A stretch of 23,238 bases of DNA, taken from Candidatus Saccharibacteria bacterium UBA6209 (GTDB lineage: Bacteria > Patescibacteriota > Saccharimonadia > Saccharimonadales > Saccharimonadaceae). The notes under the pieces are model-generated. The model worked only from the letters and a program-made list of their open reading frames with translations, did no database searches and had not been told where the DNA came from. The stretch covers positions 1 to 23,238 of the forward strand of contig CAJPKE010000012.1 of the NCBI GenBank assembly GCA_905370345.1, written 5' to 3'. Positions 15,186 through 22,244 of this stretch are shown here, in pieces. A program made the translations under genes and the position numbers. Numbering within the stretch: the first letter of the stretch is position 1; each line of letters starts with the position of its first letter.

Positions 15186-16535
15186 ATGGAAAAATTTAGA
15201 GGCGAACAGTATATTGCAGAAGCAGGTGATTTTCTTAATGGAGTTGATCATGAAGCTAATGAAAAATTAAGTAAGGAAATTGCGGATCTTAGAAGTGAGG
15301 GATGTAAGGTTAAGGTCGGGGAAAAGACCGATCCTGCATATAATAATCCAGATAAAATTCAGGACATATACAACTATCTGGAGCAAGGTGGAGAGAAATT
15401 AAAGGATGCCCGTGAAGATATTATTCATATAAATTTGGCAACGGTAGCACTTGCGAGTGTCCTGGAAAAGATTCCTTTTGTAAGAGAAAATAAATGGGGT
15501 AATGATATAGATTCATATCTGGAGATTTTTCGTGATAAGTTATTGTATGGCAAGGATCAGACTGATTCGCGGCCGTGGCATAATCAGCGAGGGTCTGCTT
15601 TGACATTTTTGACAATTTCTGAAGCTGAGGATTTGAGTGTTTTTGATGAAACTGGCGAAATATTGTCAGAAGGTAAATATCCAACTATGAGTGGTCCGCT
15701 GGATGAGCCGGTATTTGATGAGAAGATTAATGGCTTGCCGCTGACAGAAGTTATGATTCAAGATAAAATCAACAATGGTGTGGATAAAGCGACGGCTATT
15801 GAAGAAGTAGAGAAGAGAATTAGTGAAGTCAGAGAGTTTATCCAGGCGCCGGTGACGGAGAAGTTTTCTAACGTCATTCGGCATTGTGCGGATTCGCTTG
15901 GTATTCGTGAGCGAGTGGAAACAGTGAACGGTCTATCGATTGATCATTTGAAGAAAGTGGCAGAAAAAGAGAATCGTTCGATTGACGATATGCTGGTGAT
16001 GAGTTTTGGTTGCGGAACGGGATTGGCGACTTTGAAGATGCTGAAAAAACTTAAGGACGAAACGGGTGAGGCGCCAACGGTTATTCTGCTGGATCAAGAT
16101 CCGTTGTCTTTAGCAGCGGCGCAGAGCTTGGCTAAGAAATGGAATTTGGAAGATAAGATTGAAGTTCATTGCGAGCGATTATTCAGTAAGCTTGGCAAAC
16201 CTTTGAGTTTGGAGGGAGTTTTGGGCAATCGTAAGCTGGATATTGCGGAAGATTCTGGCTTGCGAGAATATTTGCCGGATGGCGTTTATAAGCAATTGAC
16301 ACGAGAATCGCTGAAGTTCTTGCGAACTGGCGGGTTGATGATCACTGGCAACATGAACGTAAATCGCCCACAAAAAGAATTTTTGCATGGACTAATGGGG
16401 TGGGTTCCAAAGGTTAGGATGCGTTCAATTAAAGAAGGCTTTAAGTTGCTCCAAAAATCTGGCATACCAAAAGAATCTATTGAAGCTACAGTTACCGCGA
16501 GCGGCGTTTACACAGTTTTTGCGATTGAAACGTAG
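15186..16535 (+). CDS. class I SAM-dependent methyltransferase-like protein
   Basis: The protein has 449 aa. The N-terminal half (about 1-230) is hydrophilic and helical, with no family I recognise. The C-terminal half has a Rossmann-type methyltransferase core: motif I MSFGCGTGLATL (FGCGTG at 274-279) and the acidic end of strand 2 ILLDQDP (D303/D305), then a late segment RTGGLMITGNMN like motif post-III. No signal peptide or membrane segment is seen. The substrate cannot be told. The position between a CheY-like regulator and a membrane histidine kinase suggests a role in or under that signalling system. TATAAT lies 7 nt upstream and there is no SD. A gap of 26 nt leads to the kinase gene, which has its own -10. 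Confidence 0.75.
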   Translation: MEKFRGEQYIAEAGDFLNGVDHEANEKLSKEIADLRSEGCKVKVGEKTDPAYNNPDKIQDIYNYLEQGGEKLKDAREDIIHINLATVALASVLEKIPFVRENKWGNDIDSYLEIFRDKLLYGKDQTDSRPWHNQRGSALTFLTISEAEDLSVFDETGEILSEGKYPTMSGPLDEPVFDEKINGLPLTEVMIQDKINNGVDKATAIEEVEKRISEVREFIQAPVTEKFSNVIRHCADSLGIRERVETVNGLSIDHLKKVAEKENRSIDDMLVMSFGCGTGLATLKMLKKLKDETGEAPTVILLDQDPLSLAAAQSLAKKWNLEDKIEVHCERLFSKLGKPLSLEGVLGNRKLDIAEDSGLREYLPDGVYKQLTRESLKFLRTGGLMITGNMNVNRPQKEFLHGLMGWVPKVRMRSIKEGFKLLQKSGIPKESIEATVTASGVYTVFAIET

Positions 16536-16545
16536 AATAAAATGC

Positions 16546-16551
16546 TATAAT
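16546..16551 (+). promoter_or_regulatory. -10 box TATAAT for the histidine kinase
   Basis: GCTATAATAAGC lies 10 nt before the ATG at 16562. TTGAAA at 16525-16530 would give a short 15-nt spacer. No SD is seen. Confidence 0.5.
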
Positions 16552-16561
16552 AAGCATTAGT

Positions 16562-18721
16562 ATGATGATACGAGCGTTAGTGCTAGGATTGGTTGCGTTG
16601 ATGGCGCTAATTTTGGGCGTGCTTGTACTTAAAAAATCGAAGCATCGTCATGATGCAAAGTATTGGTTTTTTCTGGTTTGTTTATGTTTGGCTGTGTGGT
16701 CGGCTGGACTTGAAGTGTTTTCTCTGACGGACAAGGAAGTAACATTGGACACTGCGTCCAGGTGGTTTTATGTAGCTTCGACTGTTTTTTGTCCTGCGTT
16801 GGCTATTTTTACTACGAAATCGTTTCTTCCATCGACAAAATCAACGAAGAGCTTTATCTGCGCATCTAGTATATTGATAACGATTTTTTCGCTATATATT
16901 ATTTTGGTTCCTGAGTTTATTATCAATACATCAGAAATCGTCACGCCTGTAGATTTTTCTCGAATTCCGATTCATGCAGCCAATTATGTTATTTTTGCAA
17001 CTTTTTTCTCGGTATTCTTCTTAATTTCTATGTGTTTTGGTTATATAGCGTGGCGCAAATCGGATCCTGTTCGACGCAAGCAAGTCGCGATTTACATGAT
17101 TGGTCTGTTGATATGTAGCATTCCTGGCTTTGTAGTGGATTTGTTTCTTCCGGCGCTTGGTGATTATCGATATATATGGATTGGTCCAATTGCTACGATT
17201 ATTTTCTTATTTGCAATTATGTATAGCATCGTCAGGTACCGATTGATGGACGTAAAAATGGCGGTGGCTCGAAGCGTTTCGTATATGTTGCTATTAATCG
17301 CACTAGCTGTCGTTTACGTGATTTCTGCATATGTCATTTCAATTTTGGTTTTCCAACGCAGTCTGACGGTTGATAGTCACGTAAATCTCATGAATATGAT
17401 TTTGACTATGGTTTTGGCGGTCGTATATCAACCAGTGAAGAAAATCTTTGATAAATTTACTGATAGGGTTTTTTACTACGGAGAATATGATGCTGATACG
17501 TTTACGCGTGAAATTAGTAAAATATTAACCTATACGGCGGATCTGCAATTACTAACTCGACGTGTTGGCAATTATATAGCGACTTCTCTTAAGGCGGAAA
17601 AAGTGGCGTTTTGTATTCCGGAAAAAGGAATATACGGTCGAGCGGGTCGGCGACGAATATCTGTTGTCGAGGAAGATGTTCACAAGATTATGGATTACTA
17701 TTATAAGAATTGTAGTTTTCCGGAAGTTATTTTGGCAAATCAAGTAAAAGACCCAGAACTGAAGAAGCTTTTGGATATTCATCGCACGAAAATTGTTATG
17801 CCGCTACTGCATCAAAATCAAGAAACGGGAATTCTATTTCTGGGCGAGCATAAAAGTTTGGGATATAGTTCTCGCGATATTGAAATGCTGGAATCGATTG
17901 CTGGGGAACTGGCGGTGTCGATTCGAAATTCTTTGTCATTGGAAGAAATTAATGAGTTGAATAAAAGTTTGCAGCGTAAAATTGACGAGGCGACGAAAGA
18001 ATTGAGGTTTAGTAATCGACAGCTTCAGCGACTGGACGAGGCGAAGAACGAATTTATTTCTATGGCTTCACATCAATTAAGAACGCCGTTGACTAGTATT
18101 AAAGGCTATCTGGATATGGTGCTGGAGGGCGATTTGGGGAAGATTACGCCAACGCAGCGCGCAGTTCTTAGAGAGGCGTTTTCTTCGAGTGAGCGTATGG
18201 TGAGGCTAATAAACGACTTTCTCAATGTTTCTAGGCTTCAGACTGGTAAATTTAACATTGATAAGCAGAAGACAGACGTTGCTCAAATTCTTCGGGATGA
18301 AGTTGCTTTGCTTAAGGTTGTGGCTGATCAGAGGTCTGTCGAAATGGATCTAAAGATTGATCAAAAAGTTCCGTTGATTACGGCCGACTCTGAGAAGATT
18401 CGTCAAGTTATGCTGAATATGATCGACAACGCTATTTACTATTCAAATCCACATAAAAAGGTAATAATTTCTCTGAAAAATAGTAATGGTGCGATTGAAT
18501 TTACAGTGAAAGATTCGGGAATTGGCGTACCAAAATCAGAGCAAGCAAATCTGTTTGGCAAATTCTTCCGCGGCACAAATGCCAGAAAAAAGCGACCAGA
18601 CGGCACTGGCGTTGGCCTGTTTTTGGCGAGGAAAGTTATCTTGTCGCACGACGGCGAAATGATCTTTGAGTCAGAAGAAGGAAAAGGTAGTACTTTTGGG
18701 TTTAAGTTGCCAGTTCGTTAA
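16562..18721 (+). CDS. sensor histidine kinase with N-terminal 7TM region and GAF domain
   Basis: The protein has 719 aa. Residues 1 to about 290 hold eight or nine hydrophobic segments, the first seven resembling the N-terminal 7TM sensor region of histidine kinases (Trp/Phe-rich, WFYVASTVFCPALAIF). A GAF-like domain follows at about 325-470 (MPLLHQNQETGILFLGE). A short coiled coil (INELNKSLQRKIDEATKEL) leads to HisKA with H504 in MASHQLRTPLTS. The HATPase has an N-box NMIDNAIYYS, a G1-box DSGIGVPKS and a G2-box GTGVGLFLARK. It is complete and probably active. The likely target is the single-domain regulator at 14774. The last 4 bp (TTAA) are shared with the next, convergent gene. Confidence 0.95.
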   Translation: MMIRALVLGLVALMALILGVLVLKKSKHRHDAKYWFFLVCLCLAVWSAGLEVFSLTDKEVTLDTASRWFYVASTVFCPALAIFTTKSFLPSTKSTKSFICASSILITIFSLYIILVPEFIINTSEIVTPVDFSRIPIHAANYVIFATFFSVFFLISMCFGYIAWRKSDPVRRKQVAIYMIGLLICSIPGFVVDLFLPALGDYRYIWIGPIATIIFLFAIMYSIVRYRLMDVKMAVARSVSYMLLLIALAVVYVISAYVISILVFQRSLTVDSHVNLMNMILTMVLAVVYQPVKKIFDKFTDRVFYYGEYDADTFTREISKILTYTADLQLLTRRVGNYIATSLKAEKVAFCIPEKGIYGRAGRRRISVVEEDVHKIMDYYYKNCSFPEVILANQVKDPELKKLLDIHRTKIVMPLLHQNQETGILFLGEHKSLGYSSRDIEMLESIAGELAVSIRNSLSLEEINELNKSLQRKIDEATKELRFSNRQLQRLDEAKNEFISMASHQLRTPLTSIKGYLDMVLEGDLGKITPTQRAVLREAFSSSERMVRLINDFLNVSRLQTGKFNIDKQKTDVAQILRDEVALLKVVADQRSVEMDLKIDQKVPLITADSEKIRQVMLNMIDNAIYYSNPHKKVIISLKNSNGAIEFTVKDSGIGVPKSEQANLFGKFFRGTNARKKRPDGTGVGLFLARKVILSHDGEMIFESEEGKGSTFGFKLPVR

Positions 18722-18933
18722 CGAAATAAACTCAGTATTCCAGAAATAACGATAATTAAGGCAATTACAACGAGTCCCGCCATGCCAATGGTGCGAATGA
18801 GTTTTTTTCGATCAAAAAACCATTGAGATAATTTGGAGCGATTCGTTGCTGTAATCCTTGTTACCTTTGGTCGCCGAGATGTCGCGTCCACTCCAGAATA
18901 TTTTTTATTGCGCTTTTTCTTCTGCTTTGTCAT
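18718..18933 (-). CDS. small basic tail-anchored membrane protein
   Basis: The protein has 71 aa. The first 45 residues are highly basic (MTKQKKKRNKKYSG, RRPKVTRITATNRSK). The C-terminus is one hydrophobic helix (TIGMAGLVVIALIIVISGIL) followed by a few residues. The shape is a tail-anchored protein with a cytoplasmic basic arm. No family was recognised. An upstream ATG at 18990 gives 90 aa, but it lies before the TATAAT at 18940-18945. The ATG at 18933, 6 nt after the box, fits the local leaderless pattern. It overlaps the kinase gene tail to tail. Confidence 0.7.
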   Translation of the reverse strand: MTKQKKKRNKKYSGVDATSRRPKVTRITATNRSKLSQWFFDRKKLIRTIGMAGLVVIALIIVISGILSLFR

Positions 18934-18939
18934 GGAAAT

Positions 18940-18945
18940 ATTATA
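18940..18945 (-). promoter_or_regulatory. -10 box TATAAT for the tail-anchored protein
   Basis: The minus strand reads ATGTATAATATTTCCATG: box, 6 nt, ATG. This is the same architecture as murB, murA and the prepilin operon. Confidence 0.6.
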
Positions 18946-18983
18946 CATTAATGGATAACGGCGGAGAAGTGGCTGATTTGCTA

Positions 18984-19012
18984 TAGACAATTCGACAATA
19001 ATTTGTTATGAT
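18984..19012 (+). promoter_or_regulatory. promoter of tRNA-Glu
   Basis: TAGACA (18984-18989), a 17-nt spacer and TATGAT (19007-19012) place initiation a few bases before the tRNA at 19025. Confidence 0.55.
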
Positions 19013-19024
19013 ATCTGAAGTCGT

Positions 19025-19099
19025 GGCCTTATCGTCTAACGGTTAGGACACCAGGTTTTCATCCTGGCAATCCGGGTTCGATTCCCGGTAAGGTCACCA
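19025..19099 (+). tRNA. tRNA-Glu (anticodon TTC)
   Basis: Acceptor GGCCTTA pairs with TAAGGTC, with discriminator A and encoded CCA. The anticodon loop TTTTCAT between CCAGG and CCTGG gives TTC. The T-arm is CCGGG-TTCGATT-CCCGG. It marks the border between the housekeeping genes on the left and the accessory genes on the right. Confidence 0.96.
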
Positions 19100-19397
19100 T
19101 CAAAGGAATTATTATCCATCTGGACACGAAACAGCTCGTTTACATCTGGTAGCGGGCTGTTTTTGTGAGTTCCAAACTTTATTTCATCGTAAGTTGGAAT
19201 TTTATTGAAGATGGCATCGAAAAAGGCGGCTTTTCGCAGTGTATTACAGAGGTCAAGTAGTAGTTCGAGCAGGTGTTTCAAGATATATTTGGCGTAGTGT
19301 TGACAATTAAAATACTACCACACCTGGCCAGACTCACATATAGTCTGAGTGCTTAGCTCTAATCTTAAGATCTAACATGTGGTAAAGTAAGTGTATT
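19100..19397. other. intergenic stretch after tRNA-Glu
   Basis: No convincing gene is seen. A terminator-like hairpin lies at 19130-19164. A second hairpin, CAGACT-cacatat-AGTCTG, is at 19329-19347. The minus strand has an open frame from about 19320 down through the tRNA whose upper part looks protein-like (for example KIPTYDEIKFGTHKNSPLPD). It starts on TTG without an RBS and its end is antisense to the tRNA, so at best it is a gene remnant. Confidence 0.4.
19130..19164 (+). terminator. hairpin terminator downstream of tRNA-Glu
   Basis: AACAGCTCG (19130-19138) pairs with CGGGCTGTT (19153-19161) with one wobble across a 14-nt loop, and is followed by a short T-run. Confidence 0.5.
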
Positions 19398-19976
19398 ATG
19401 TATGCTAGAGATATTGATATACCGTTTTACGATATAACTAAAAAACTTCGTCTCATAAAACCCGATCCAAAATATGCTCCTGTAACTATACAATGGATTA
19501 GCAAAGATGAAGTTACGAAGTATCTTGGAGCTGATTTTTCAAAAATGACAGTAGAAGACGAAGTTAAGCACCTCGAAAATATGGTTGATGACGATGACCG
19601 TTATAGTTGGATGATTGAGTTAGACGGTGAAATAGTTGGAAATATAGAGATTAATGAAATCAAAGATCTTAGTCAAAAATACGGTGTAAAGACTGGTGCG
19701 TTCTGTACATTGATTGGGGACCCTAGTAATTGGGGGCAGGGTCTTGGTAGCTCCGCAAAGAAAGCTGCATCAAATTGGGCATTTTCCGAAGGAGGATTCG
19801 AGATGATTGAGGCAAAGGCATATGTACAGAACATCCGAAGTTGGAGTGCTCTTGAAAAGCTAGGATATCATTACGAAGGGATTGAAAGAGGTGATGTAAA
19901 TGGCGCTCCGGTAGAGTGGAAGGTGTATACTCTCAAAAAGAAGGACTGGGAAGAACTTAACTGGTCGTTGAAATAG
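19398..19976 (+). CDS. GNAT-family N-acetyltransferase (RimJ/RimL-like)
   Basis: The protein has 192 aa. The pattern fits the Acetyltransf_3 branch: an N-terminal LRLIKPDPKYAPVTIQW, the central strand YSWMIELDGEIVGNIEI, the acetyl-CoA loop NWGQGLGSSAKKAA, and the late EAKAYVQNIRSWSALEKLGYHYEG. The family acetylates protein N-termini, amino acids, nucleotides or aminoglycosides, and the substrate cannot be told here. TAAAGT 9 nt before the ATG is a weak -10, and there is no SD. It is the first gene after tRNA-Glu and has no functional link with its neighbours, so it is probably accessory cargo. Confidence 0.88.
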   Translation: MYARDIDIPFYDITKKLRLIKPDPKYAPVTIQWISKDEVTKYLGADFSKMTVEDEVKHLENMVDDDDRYSWMIELDGEIVGNIEINEIKDLSQKYGVKTGAFCTLIGDPSNWGQGLGSSAKKAASNWAFSEGGFEMIEAKAYVQNIRSWSALEKLGYHYEGIERGDVNGAPVEWKVYTLKKKDWEELNWSLK

Positions 19977-20027
19977 GCCTATGTTTAAGCGCGCAGATCG
20001 GCCTTATCTTGTTGACGGTGACTTACT

Positions 20028-20174
20028 ATGGAAAGACTGAAGCTGTTTTTCTGCCAAAAATACTATCATGATTCACCACATGAGCTATGGCTGGAGGATC
20101 GGGACATTGGCAATATAGAATCTTCAAGTGACGTAGATAAATATATAAAGAGGAGGTGGAGTGAACATAACTAA
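20028..20174 (+). CDS. tiny hypothetical ORF, 48 aa
   Basis: The ORF encodes MERLKLFFCQKYYHDSP and ends in KRRWSEHN. Composition is protein-like, but there is no good SD and no recognised family. Its last bases contain AGGAGGTGGA, which is the ribosome binding site of the next small ORF, so the two would be coupled. A 19-codon ORF from 19981 overlaps its start in another frame. The block could also be the remains of a larger gene. The surrounding 19977-20362 region has no other gene. Confidence 0.35.
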   Translation: MERLKLFFCQKYYHDSPHELWLEDRDIGNIESSSDVDKYIKRRWSEHN

Positions 20175-20292
20175 TGAGCAATATCTGATATTAAATGCTG
20201 TGTTTTATGGCTATGCCAGAAGTATTTTGGACGTACATTTGTCAAAATATCTTCAAACTCTCTTTTCCATTAGAAGGTTAGGCGTTATATAA
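20161..20292 (+). CDS. tiny hypothetical ORF, 43 aa, GTG start with strong SD
   Basis: The GTG at 20161 has AGGAGG at 20151-20156, the best SD in the neighbourhood. The peptide starts MNITNEQYLILNAVFYGYA and ends RRLGVI. It overlaps the preceding small ORF by 14 nt. No family was recognised. The strong SD makes translation plausible despite its size. Confidence 0.4.
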   Translation: MNITNEQYLILNAVFYGYARSILDVHLSKYLQTLFSIRRLGVI

Positions 20293-20362
20293 CAAGGTCT
20301 TCTTGTATATAAGTTATGCTTAAACTAGAATAAGAATATCTAGCAAATAACCGGAGGGGGCG

Positions 20363-21097
20363 ATGGTAAAAAAAGTCAGTAAGACGAAGAGATGTAAGGT
20401 GGATAAATTATTGATGGTCTTCTGTAGTCTGGTTATATTGATTGTTGTTATAGCGATTGTCTTACATGTCAAAAATGAAAATAAAATATCTAATGCTCAG
20501 AATGGGATGTCTGAGTATCTGAAAAATAAATATAAAGAAGACTTTAAGGTCAAAAGACCCGAGCATAAACACGGAGGTTTTGGGGTCAACGGTATATGGA
20601 TGTCGCAAGCATACCTAGTATCAAACCCAAAACTAAAATTTGATATCGATTGCAGCTATTTGAATCCCTCTGACTGTAGCGACCAATACATCGCTGCCAT
20701 CTGGTCAGTCCAAGCCAGCAAGGAGCTAGAAGCTATAGTAAAAGAAGTTAATGCCAGTAGCGGCAATGGCTATAAAGCGGATAGTGCACGGGCAGAGATT
20801 ATTCTATCTGGAGATTTGGTAGACTCTGTAAATAAACAATCTAAATATGAAGATAATAAAACAAAAGACGAAGGCTTCCTTTATAGATTAATAATAGACG
20901 CTCCAAACGACAGCCGAAAGGCTTCTTACATATTTAAAATTGTAGAGAAGCTGCGAGAAGAGGGCGTATATAAGGTAGATATAGATGTAAACAGGAATGA
21001 TAATTCGAAAATAAGATGCGAAATATTTTTTAATAAAAATAAATTGGGCAGTAAAGATAATATAGAAGAATGTATCGTTAAGACTGGGAGGGAGTAA
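20363..21097 (+). CDS. membrane-anchored extracytoplasmic protein, copy 1 of a duplicated module
   Basis: The protein has 244 aa with a strong SD (GGAGGGGG) before the ATG. A basic start (MVKKVSKTKRCKVDK) precedes one hydrophobic helix (LLMVFCSLVILIVVIAIVL), so this is an N-terminal anchor with an outside domain of about 200 residues. The head begins SEYLKNKYKEDFKVKRP and contains GGFGVNGIWMSQAY. The same pattern (SYLKNKY..DF.V..P, G.FG....W...AY) recurs in the protein at 21420, but the middle is strongly divergent. The next gene starts 1 nt after its stop with GGGAGGGAG as SD, so membrane protein and lipase fragment are one transcript. No known family was recognised. By position it could be an immunity or partner protein of the lipase. 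Confidence 0.8.
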   Translation: MVKKVSKTKRCKVDKLLMVFCSLVILIVVIAIVLHVKNENKISNAQNGMSEYLKNKYKEDFKVKRPEHKHGGFGVNGIWMSQAYLVSNPKLKFDIDCSYLNPSDCSDQYIAAIWSVQASKELEAIVKEVNASSGNGYKADSARAEIILSGDLVDSVNKQSKYEDNKTKDEGFLYRLIIDAPNDSRKASYIFKIVEKLREEGVYKVDIDVNRNDNSKIRCEIFFNKNKLGSKDNIEECIVKTGRE

Positions 21098-21098
21098 A

Positions 21099-21326
21099 AT
21101 GACATTAGATACAAGAGCCTATCTAAATTTAAGCGCGTTGGCGTATATAGATTTTAATAAATCCCTTACAGGTTTAACTATTAAGGATCTTATCGAGCGT
21201 AAGGCTGTTTCAGAAAAAGACCTTAATAGTCCAGAACTCTCTGCTCTCCAAAATTCTTCTAATTCTCTCCGCTCCTGGAAACTTATAGCCCAGTCCCCGT
21301 CTAGTGTCAGTGAGGTAAAAGTTTAG
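21099..21326 (+). pseudogene. truncated lipase-like gene, N-terminal 75 aa only
   Basis: The ORF matches residues 1-78 of the intact protein at 22238: NLSALAYIDF against SLSALAYVDF, then PELSALQNSSNSLRSWKL and AQSPSSVSEVKV, where it stops at TAG. The nucleophile, Asp and His of the lipase domain are absent. The cut falls right at the end of the best conserved segment, and the 94 bp that follow do not read as lipase. It keeps a good SD (GGGAGGGAG), so the short peptide may still be made. It is most simply the remains of a duplicated effector gene. Confidence 0.75.
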
Positions 21327-21419
21327 CATAGAAATAAATTATAAAATTATCAGTCCGTTGCATCGTGCTTATTCTTAAGGTAAAATGATAAATAACTAAG
21401 CAATAGAGGGCTATGTTGT

Positions 21420-22244
21420 ATGGCGAATAGTAAGAGCAAAAGAACGAGCAAATCGCATGTAAATAATAAAAAAATCTGGCAAGCTATCTTGATTATTCTG
21501 TCGTCAATAGTCGTGATAATGACTGTAGTGTACATTGTAGGTGGAATTATAATAGATAGAGAAATTAATAAACGTTCGGTTAGTGATAAGACTGAACAAG
21601 CTAATATGACTAGCTATCTAAAAAACAAATATGACCAAGATTTTGAAGTAGAAAAACCTAGTTGCAATGGCGGTGCTTTTGGTATTTCTTGTGTATGGTC
21701 TGCTGATGCTTATCCTGAATCAGATAAAAGCATAAAGATACATATTTCTCGGGTAGATAATCAGACAAAATATAGCGATGACTATGTTGTAAGAACTTGG
21801 CAAAAAGAACAAACTGCCAAAATTCAGCCCAAAGTCAGAGAAATATTTAAAGACATGCCCGTTGACGTTAAAGTTAGACTAGGTGTAATAGATTCAGACG
21901 TAGAGAGTACCTTCACTCTGAAAAAGCCAACTTTTGAGGAGGTGTTTTTGGCTGAAAATAAAGTCGGGCAGCGTGGCAATTTAGCTTATGGATTAGATTT
22001 TAAGTATGATGGTGACATTGAAGACGAGAGTCGTTTTGCTGGTGGCATACACGAGATGATGGAGCATGTGAAAAACATGGGAGTGAGCCCTAAAGATATA
22101 TCTGTAAATATATACTTATCGAAGAATGGCAAGCTTATTTCAAGAGAATATTGTAATAGAGATAAGTTGTCATCAATTAATGAGATAAAAGGTTGTATTG
22201 ATACGTCAAAAAATATGCCAGTAGAGGAGGGCGATAGATGGTAA
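21420..22244 (+). CDS. membrane-anchored extracytoplasmic protein, copy 2 of the module
   Basis: The protein has 274 aa and is a paralogue of the one at 20363. A basic Ser/Lys-rich start (MANSKSKRTSKSHVNNKK) is followed by an anchor helix (AILIILSSIVVIMTVVYIVGG) and an outside domain with SYLKNKYDQDFEVEKP and GGAFGISCVWSADAY. The C-terminal part (KNMGVSPKDISVNIYL) matches the EEGVYKVDIDVN part of copy 1. GAGGG lies 9 nt before the ATG. The gene overlaps the intact lipase gene by 7 bp (ATGGTAA), which ties their synthesis together. The ends are conserved and the middle has diverged between the copies, as in immunity proteins facing different effectors. That role is inference. Confidence 0.8.
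   Translation: MANSKSKRTSKSHVNNKKIWQAILIILSSIVVIMTVVYIVGGIIIDREINKRSVSDKTEQANMTSYLKNKYDQDFEVEKPSCNGGAFGISCVWSADAYPESDKSIKIHISRVDNQTKYSDDYVVRTWQKEQTAKIQPKVREIFKDMPVDVKVRLGVIDSDVESTFTLKKPTFEEVFLAENKVGQRGNLAYGLDFKYDGDIEDESRFAGGIHEMMEHVKNMGVSPKDISVNIYLSKNGKLISREYCNRDKLSSINEIKGCIDTSKNMPVEEGDRW

Noticed and set aside
19036..19281. Minus-strand ORF of 81 aa over tRNA-Glu
   Set aside because: Its C-terminal quarter is antisense tRNA, and it starts on TTG with no RBS. The upper part may be a gene remnant and is noted only in the intergenic entry.
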